In this document: positions 59,185-64,000 of the stretch, in pieces
How the letters are laid out: each line of letters begins with the position of its first letter
Position numbering within the stretch: position 1 is the first letter of the stretch
Assembly (NCBI GenBank): GCA_003550275.1
Contig: QXCW01000002.1
Coordinates: 1,550,001-1,614,000, forward strand
Length of the DNA stretch: 64,000 bases
Origin: Flavobacteriaceae bacterium MAR_2010_72
Lineage (GTDB): Bacteria > Bacteroidota > Bacteroidia > Flavobacteriales > Flavobacteriaceae
Direction: 5' to 3'
The notes under the pieces: generated by a model
What the model was told of the DNA's origin: nothing
The model's database searches: none
What the model saw: only the letters and a program-made list of their open reading frames with translations
Program-made: the position numbers and the translations under genes

Positions 59185-59751
59185 TTATTGCTTTTCTTCT
59201 ATTTCTTTTATGTTGAAAACTCCGTACTCGTCTATATTCATTTCAAAATAAAAACAAGTATCAGTTTCGGGTTTACAAAACAAAAAGTCTATTACAAAAG
59301 TACCGTTGTTTATTGATTTAGATTGATTCAGCCAAACACCATGTAGCGTAGAAGCTTTCAAATAGGATTCTAATGACGGATCATGTTCAATAAAAACAGT
59401 TTTATCCATTGTTTTATTAAATACGGTATTGCCTTCTTTAGAAATAAGAATTTCAGCAAGATAATTTCTGTAGTAATGCTTTGTAAGTGTCGATTGGTCT
59501 TTAAATTCATTCAAAACATTATGGTTCATATCGGTATAGGCCTTGATACGAACTCGATTGCCATTATGTAATAAGGTATCGGTCACCTGTTCTGAATAGT
59601 CACTTGGAAAGTAGTTAATGATTTCTATGACACCTGTAGAATCCTTGAATTTTTCAACAGAGGCTTTGAGCGATTCGTGCTTTGAAATTCGGCCATCACA
59701 ACTTGAAAACACCAAAATCAATAGGATAATAATGAAAATAGAATATTTCAT
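59185..59751 (-). CDS. Lipoprotein of unknown function
   Basis: A 188-residue protein with a clear lipoprotein signal (VFSSC, C18). The mature part is mixed: a helix (SLKASVEKFKDS), strands such as NRVRIKAYTDM and FVIDFLFCKPETDTCFYFEMNID, with a CxxxxxxC pair near the end that may form a disulfide. I do not recognise the family. It sits 6 bases after dnaX and 3 before miaE, so it is part of that operon. Confidence 0.68.
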   Translation of the reverse strand: MKYSIFIIILLILVFSSCDGRISKHESLKASVEKFKDSTGVIEIINYFPSDYSEQVTDTLLHNGNRVRIKAYTDMNHNVLNEFKDQSTLTKHYYRNYLAEILISKEGNTVFNKTMDKTVFIEHDPSLESYLKASTLHGVWLNQSKSINNGTFVIDFLFCKPETDTCFYFEMNIDEYGVFNIKEIEEKQ

Positions 59752-59757
59752 TGGTGA

Positions 59758-61482
59758 CTAATTTATATCAAGCCCGAAGGTTTTTTTCAACAACTCAATA
59801 TTTGGGTTTTTCTCTTTCATTTTTTCATACTTCTCCCGAGTCGTAAACACATATTGTTTAGAAGCTTCTTCATTTACGGTAATGTCAAGCTTCAAATCAA
59901 AGTTCTTTAAAGTTTTTCGCAGGAATTCCATAAGGGGGAATTGGGATTTCTCCAGTTCTAGCTTTAAAGTTTCATTAGGAAACTCTAAACCAATTGAGGT
60001 TCCATTGAGTACAGGTTGATTCATTTCTAACATGGAAGCCATAATTTTCTTGCCACTTCGGTGCAGACTTTTTATATAGTCATTCCAAGCCTCCAAAAAC
60101 ATGTCTTCAGTAAAGTCTTCTTTAGGTAAATTCTCTTCGTCAATGACCACCTCCATTTGTTTGATCTGATGTTCTTTTTTAGCCTTGATGCTCTTAAGAG
60201 ATAGCCCCGAGGTTCTTGGAGAAGGTTTGTTTAAATTGAGTTGTGGCAATGACTCCTCAAACTTTACGGTTTCTGCTTCATTAATTTCAACTTTATCAGC
60301 TGGTTTTTCTTTTACAATGGGCTTATCAACTACAGTCTCCGGTTTTACAACAGGTACAGGTTTTACACCTACAGCTTTGAAGTAGGATGGTGGAATTATG
60401 TAGTGCTTGCTATTTTTTTTTTCTCCATCAAAAGTGATAGAGGCTAATTGCATAAGGCATAACTCAACAAGTAAGCGTTGATTTTTGCTGCTTTTGTATT
60501 TGAGATCGCAATCGTTACTTAATTCTATTCCTTTTAAGAGAAACTCCATTGAAGCCTTTTTTGATTGCTCTAAATACTTAAGCGAAGTATCTTCTCCAAC
60601 TTCTAAAAGTTCAACAGTTTTTGGGTTTTTACAAACAAGTAAATCCCTAAAATGGGAGGCTAATCCTGCAATATAATGATGCCCATCAAAACCTTTGGAT
60701 AAGGTTGTGTTGAACTGCACTAATAATTCTGGAATTTTATGCTCTAAAATTAAATCGGTACTTGTAAAATACGTTTCATAATCTAGAACGTTCAAATTTT
60801 CTGTTACCGCTTGCCTTGTTAGGTTTTTACCCGAAAAACTCACCACCCTATCAAAAATGGAAAGCGCATCACGCATAGCGCCATCTGCTTTTTGAGCTAT
60901 AATGTGCAGGGCATCGTCTTCAGCAGTTACACCTTGTTCGGTAGCGATATATTTTAAATAGTCTTTAGCATCTTTAACAGTAATTCGCTTAAAATCAAAA
61001 ATTTGACAACGCGATAAAATGGTTGGTATGATCTTGTGCTTTTCAGTAGTTGCTAAAATGAAAATACAGTGTTTTGGAGGCTCTTCTAAGGTTTTTAGAA
61101 AGGCATTAAAAGCCGATTGCGATAACATGTGCACCTCATCAATGATATACACTTTATATTTCCCGACTTGAGGAGGAATTCGAACCTGGTCGGTTAAATT
61201 CCTAATATCATCAACCGAGTTATTTGAAGCGGCGTCTAATTCAAAAATATTAAATGCAAAATCTTCATCTTCCTTTTCGCTACCATCACTATTGATCATT
61301 TTGGCTAAAATACGCGCACAGGTTGTTTTACCTACACCACGAGGCCCTGTAAACAGTAAGGCTTGAGCTAAATGATGATGTTCAATGGCATTTAATAAGG
61401 TATTGGTAATAGCTTGCTGACCAACAACGTCTTTAAACGTTTGGGGCCTATATTTTCTTGCCGATACGATGAAATGTTCCAT
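59758..61482 (-). CDS. dnaX: DNA polymerase III subunit gamma/tau
   Basis: A 574-residue clamp-loader ATPase. It begins MEHFIVSARKYRPQTF, with Walker A GPRGVGKTT (46-54), DEVH (115-118), the FELDAASNNSV segment, sensor 1 LATTEKHKIIPTILSRC, and domain III to about residue 350. The Pro/Lys-rich linker (about 370-440) leads to a tau-like C-terminal domain. The four-cysteine zinc module usually found after Walker A is absent: residues 62-80 are a short acidic stretch without cysteines. No programmed frameshift signal is evident. Confidence 0.93.
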   Translation of the reverse strand: MEHFIVSARKYRPQTFKDVVGQQAITNTLLNAIEHHHLAQALLFTGPRGVGKTTCARILAKMINSDGSEKEDEDFAFNIFELDAASNNSVDDIRNLTDQVRIPPQVGKYKVYIIDEVHMLSQSAFNAFLKTLEEPPKHCIFILATTEKHKIIPTILSRCQIFDFKRITVKDAKDYLKYIATEQGVTAEDDALHIIAQKADGAMRDALSIFDRVVSFSGKNLTRQAVTENLNVLDYETYFTSTDLILEHKIPELLVQFNTTLSKGFDGHHYIAGLASHFRDLLVCKNPKTVELLEVGEDTSLKYLEQSKKASMEFLLKGIELSNDCDLKYKSSKNQRLLVELCLMQLASITFDGEKKNSKHYIIPPSYFKAVGVKPVPVVKPETVVDKPIVKEKPADKVEINEAETVKFEESLPQLNLNKPSPRTSGLSLKSIKAKKEHQIKQMEVVIDEENLPKEDFTEDMFLEAWNDYIKSLHRSGKKIMASMLEMNQPVLNGTSIGLEFPNETLKLELEKSQFPLMEFLRKTLKNFDLKLDITVNEEASKQYVFTTREKYEKMKEKNPNIELLKKTFGLDIN

Positions 61483-61500
61483 TGAACTTAATTAGAAACA

Positions 61501-61508
61501 CAAAGTTA
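61501..61508 (-). promoter_or_regulatory. -7 box of the dnaX operon
   Basis: The minus strand reads TAACTTTG, 18 bases before the dnaX ATG at 61482. No clear -33. Confidence 0.42.
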
Positions 61509-61639
61509 AAAATTCAATTCAGAATTAGGAATTCTCATTTCTGAAATTGGATGGAGTTATTAACAAAATAATTATAAGTTAAACCTACCTAGTGTACTTA
61601 AAGTTACATAGTTTTGAAATACTGGGCCATCAAAGCAGC

Positions 61640-61687
61640 TTTAGGCACTTTAAACTTTAGGCACTTTAAACTTTAGGCACTTCAAAC
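61640..61687 (+). repeat. Three 16-bp tandem repeats before rnpB
   Basis: TTTAGGCACTTTAAAC occurs at 61640-61655 and 61656-61671 without change, and at 61672-61687 with one substitution. The third copy provides the -33 position of the rnpB promoter. Confidence 0.85.
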
Positions 61688-61703
61688 TTTTGCCGTACTT
61701 TTG
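61672..61703 (+). promoter_or_regulatory. rnpB promoter
   Basis: TACTTTTG (61696-61703) matches TAnnTTTG and sits about 7 bases before the expected RNA 5' end. The upstream TTTAG (61672-61676) at a 19-21 base distance is the likely -33 element and belongs to a tandem repeat. Confidence 0.6.
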
Positions 61704-61705
61704 TG

Positions 61706-62020
61706 AACAAGTAAATCGCCTTATCGCTCTGCATGAAAGTGTAGGGAGGAAAGTCCGAACACCAAAGTGCAACATAGTGGTTAATGGCCACCGGTCGTGA
61801 GATTAGGAAAAGTGCAACAGAAAGCAAGTACAGGTTAAGCTGTAGTGAAATCAGGTAAACTCTATGTGGTGCAATGTCATGTATACCAACGTTTGAGGGC
61901 TGCACGTTCGATTGTTGGAGGGTAGACAGCTAAAGTGTATTGGTAACAATGCATTCAGATAAATGATAAGGGTCACGCCTTGGCGCGATACAGAATTCGG
62001 CTTATAGATTTACTTGTAAA
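61706..62020 (+). ncRNA. rnpB: RNase P RNA (bacterial class A)
   Basis: The RNA component of RNase P, which cuts tRNA 5' leaders. The closing P1 helix is AAGTAAATC (61709-61717) with GATTTACTT (62007-62015). Universal elements are GGAGGAAAGTCCG (61745-61757), the AGATAAATGATAAGGG region near 61957, and ACAGAATTCGGCTTAT (61990-62005), which closes P4 and P2. The size of about 310 bases is normal. It stands alone with its own promoter and a strong terminator. Confidence 0.96.
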
Positions 62021-62023
62021 ACA

Positions 62024-62057
62024 AAAGTGCGGCAATTTAGCCGCACTTTCTGTTTTT
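62024..62057. terminator. rnpB terminator, shared with the converging gene
   Basis: AAAGTGCGGC (62024-62033) pairs perfectly with GCCGCACTTT (62040-62049), followed by T-rich sequence. Confidence 0.88.
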
Positions 62058-62068
62058 TAATTGTTTTA

Positions 62069-62815
62069 CTAGTTTCCTGAATAACCTAAATCAGGTCTGA
62101 TACTACCTGAATATTCTTCAAATTTTTCAACATATTTCATCATGTTTCCAAAAACTTTGCCGGCATCTTCACCCAGTAACTCATCATTGGCTTTTGACAT
62201 TTGGGCATGATCAACATCATCTTTTGATGATATAGCCACTAAAAAGAACGCATCTTTACTACCAAAGCCACTATGGTAAACACGGTAATACATTTTGGAA
62301 TTTTTACTAGCGAATAAGTCTTTCACGCCTTTAATAGCTTCGTAGAGGTTTCTACCATTTTCTGGTGTGTGATGTATAAAATAATACCTTCTATTATTTT
62401 TGCCTTCTTGCGTTTGGGAAATCCCATCCGGCATATAAGTAAGGCTTTCAGATAAATTTAATACTTAACTATAATGCGAATCATAGCATTTATCAAAGCG
62501 TTCAAATAATTTACCAAAATCATCACCCATAGCTTTTGCCATGGCTTCAAAAGGATTTTTATCCAATTCTGCAAAATTCTCCATCGGGGTAACTGACATG
62601 TATTTTAGATCGCTAGTGACCGCCGTGATCCAACTAGTCGCTGGTTTATGTTTTTTACAGGCTTCAACAAATTCTTTTGAGACTTTCTCATATTCCTGAA
62701 CCATTGAGGGCTTTACTTCATCAACATGTACTTGATAGCGTTGTTGGGCAATTGAAAAGTTGAAGCTAAAACATAGTAGTATGGCAATTAAAAAGGTTGG
62801 TTTAAAAGTTTTCAT
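62069..62815 (-). pseudogene. Secreted protein gene split by an in-frame TAA
   Basis: One 248-codon reading frame is interrupted by a single TAA at 62465-62467. The N-terminal part (116 residues) has a signal peptide (about 1-23, FSIAQ) and ends CYDSHYS. After the stop the same frame goes on as VLNLSESLTYMPDGISQTQEG to the end at 62069. I recall intact flavobacterial relatives reading SYVLNL.. at this join, so TAT (Tyr) appears changed to TAA. The downstream half has an internal ATG but no signal peptide. Causes could be a true nonsense mutation, a sequencing error or read-through. Family function unknown. Confidence 0.75.
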
Positions 62816-62840
62816 AATTTTATAAATGATTGGTTAATAG

Positions 62841-63755
62841 TTATTGTAAAGTATATCCTAATTGGGTCATGAGATCTAACTGATTATAGAATACATTTTC
62901 TTCGTCTAGTTTGCCGTTTCCTGTAAAATGAAGTCGGGACAGGCCATTGACTTTTACCGATTTGCCAGTTGCAGCAGCACCATTAAACTCACCAGTATTA
63001 GTACCTGTCATTTGCCAGTGTACAAATAAGGTGTTATTGAAGATTGGTGATTTATGAAGTAACTTGATTTTAAAATCAGGAAACCCAGTAAAAAATACAT
63101 TTAGATTTTTGGCTAGTTCTTCCTTGCTTCCAGAATCTTTAACATCATTCATATACCGCACAAATTTGTCATTAATTAAATCGTCTAATACAGCGGTATT
63201 CTTTTTATTTAAAAACTCGTTTATAAAGGTGTCCACATTTCCGTAGATCACTTTGTCTTCAACAGGTAGGCTGTTAGCTTTTTCTATTTCGGCCATAAGA
63301 GTTGTTAAAGGTGCTGAATCATAATACACATATTCTTCAACAATTTTACCATCCTCAAAGCGGTAGGTAGCGTGACCTGGGATGGTTAGTTCCTTATCAT
63401 GACCCTTTACTTTTCCAACCCATGTTGGCCAAGTATTTACCCAAGTATGTCCATTTTTTGAAACTACCATTTCGGGATAAATAGAATCCTTAAATGTATA
63501 CATAGAAAAGAGTTCCCTGCTTTCTTTTTCATAGCCAAGTGATTCGTCAATTGAAATAGCTTTTGTAGAATTTACATAGATTTTAGCCGTATCCTTGTAA
63601 ATTGACCTAACGCCATCAAAATTTGCATCTTGAAGATTGTTAAATAGTTGGTGTATGGTTTCAATTTCGGTGGATTCGTCAAAATAACGTTGTTCTTGGT
63701 TTTGACATGAGTTGAATAGAGCTAGAGCAAGCCCTATAAATAAGATTTTTTTCAT
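62841..63755 (-). CDS. Lipoprotein with two SnoaL/NTF2-like domains
   Basis: A 304-residue lipoprotein (FNSC, C17) with two consecutive NTF2/SnoaL-like alpha+beta domains: about 25-150 (IETIHQLFNNLQDANFDGVRSIY, ending GKIVEEYVYYD) and about 170-304 (VDTFINEFLNKKNTAVLDDLI, FPDFKIKLLHKSPIF, FVHWQMTGTNTGEF, ending KLDEENVFYNQLDLMTQLGYTL). The second half resembles polyketide-cyclase / ester cyclase-like SnoaL proteins. The ligand is unknown. It lies 25 bases upstream of the split gene and is probably co-transcribed with it. Confidence 0.78.
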   Translation of the reverse strand: MKKILFIGLALALFNSCQNQEQRYFDESTEIETIHQLFNNLQDANFDGVRSIYKDTAKIYVNSTKAISIDESLGYEKESRELFSMYTFKDSIYPEMVVSKNGHTWVNTWPTWVGKVKGHDKELTIPGHATYRFEDGKIVEEYVYYDSAPLTTLMAEIEKANSLPVEDKVIYGNVDTFINEFLNKKNTAVLDDLINDKFVRYMNDVKDSGSKEELAKNLNVFFTGFPDFKIKLLHKSPIFNNTLFVHWQMTGTNTGEFNGAAATGKSVKVNGLSRLHFTGNGKLDEENVFYNQLDLMTQLGYTLQ

Positions 63756-63913
63756 TGTTAATGTTTTAATTGGTTAATAGCGTTTTCACCATAACATAAA
63801 CAATCAAAATCGATCGAGAAGATATAGATTTAGTCTACAATAGAAATAGGGACAAGCGTGAAGACTTCTAAATTACTAAAAATTAACGAGATATGTAGGA
63901 AAAAACGAAAGTT

Positions 63914-64000
63914 TTATCGTTCAATGGCATGTTCAAAAAAACTAAATACATTTCCGCCATAATGTTTTGAGTACGAATATTGAGGTAAAGACGATAAGTC
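63914..64000 (-). CDS. C-terminal end of an unidentified protein (partial)
   Basis: The minus strand is open from the window edge to a TAA at 63914-63916 for 28 codons. It reads DLSSLPQYSYSKHYGG followed by a phenylalanine-rich end and IER, with codon use like its neighbours. No family can be assigned from so little. Confidence 0.4.
   Translation of the reverse strand, partial: DLSSLPQYSYSKHYGGNVFSFFEHAIER

Noticed and set aside
61666-61905. A 79-codon minus-strand frame
   Set aside because: It lies across the rnpB promoter and RNase P RNA, whose conserved elements fully explain the sequence.
1-64000. tRNA genes, insertion sequences, prophage or a defence system
   Set aside because: No cloverleaf, transposase, terminal repeats, phage structural genes or nuclease/toxin clusters were seen. 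The gene content is housekeeping and envelope functions.

Overview
The window looks like a chromosomal segment of a marine-type member of the Flavobacteriaceae (phylum Bacteroidota). The evidence is the low GC content, the near absence of Shine-Dalgarno sites, and repeated -7 boxes of the TAnnTTTG type, several with a TTG about 19-20 bases upstream. The gene content agrees: type IX secretion (T9SS) parts (PorQ, PorP/SprF, a gliding-motility type C-terminal sorting domain), a SusC-like TonB receptor, CCC-motif/DUF2752 membrane proteins and many short lipoproteins. Almost everything is core genome. I see no prophage, insertion sequence, tRNA gene or CRISPR array.

Layout. 1-8 kb: small membrane proteins, an Smr-domain protein, a Ca-binding-repeat lipoprotein, a cysteine desulfurase, and an M23 peptidase / TonB receptor pair. 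8-14 kb: a coiled-coil protein and zapA, a candidate 6S RNA, rny, xerD, a TM2 protein, two envelope proteins and aroQ. 14-17 kb: lpdA, a DinB-like protein and msrB. 16.8-24.8 kb: a glycogen/alpha-glucan operon with GlgE, maltokinase, GlgB and a GH31 glucosidase. 24.9-30 kb: an M48 lipoprotein, an MFS exporter and an ECF sigma/anti-sigma operon with DUF4097- and DUF2807-like proteins. 30-37 kb: lon, porQ-cmk, a Kbp-like LysM protein and rpsA with a structured leader. 37-42 kb: the pyrR-pyrB-(STAS-like)-DUF3291-rnz operon, pdxH and a CAP lipoprotein. 42.8-54 kb: an adhesin locus read leftwards, with a 2759-residue T9SS type B protein, PorP/SprF and an OmpA/PD40 protein. 54-58.5 kb: sixA-like, ppk1, ppx and a beta-barrel. 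58.6-61.5 kb: dnaX, a lipoprotein and miaE. 61.6-64 kb: rnpB (RNase P RNA), a gene broken by an in-frame stop codon, and an SnoaL-like lipoprotein.

How genes work together. The GlgE/Mak/GlgB set would polymerise maltose-1-phosphate into branched glucan, with GH31 trimming or supplying substrate; treS is absent from the cluster. The giant repeat protein, PorP/SprF and OmpA form the usual SprB-like surface adhesin arrangement. ppk1 and ppx overlap by one base and make and break polyphosphate. PyrR and PyrB are pyrimidine genes co-transcribed with RNase Z.

The observations most worth a second look are the nested higher-order repeats in the giant adhesin gene, the candidate 6S RNA with competing pairings beside zapA, the in-frame TAA that splits the 62 kb gene, ATCGAT-centred palindromes shared by two distant promoter regions, the GlgE cluster without TreS, the rpsA leader hairpins, and a 16-bp tandem repeat that runs into the rnpB promoter.
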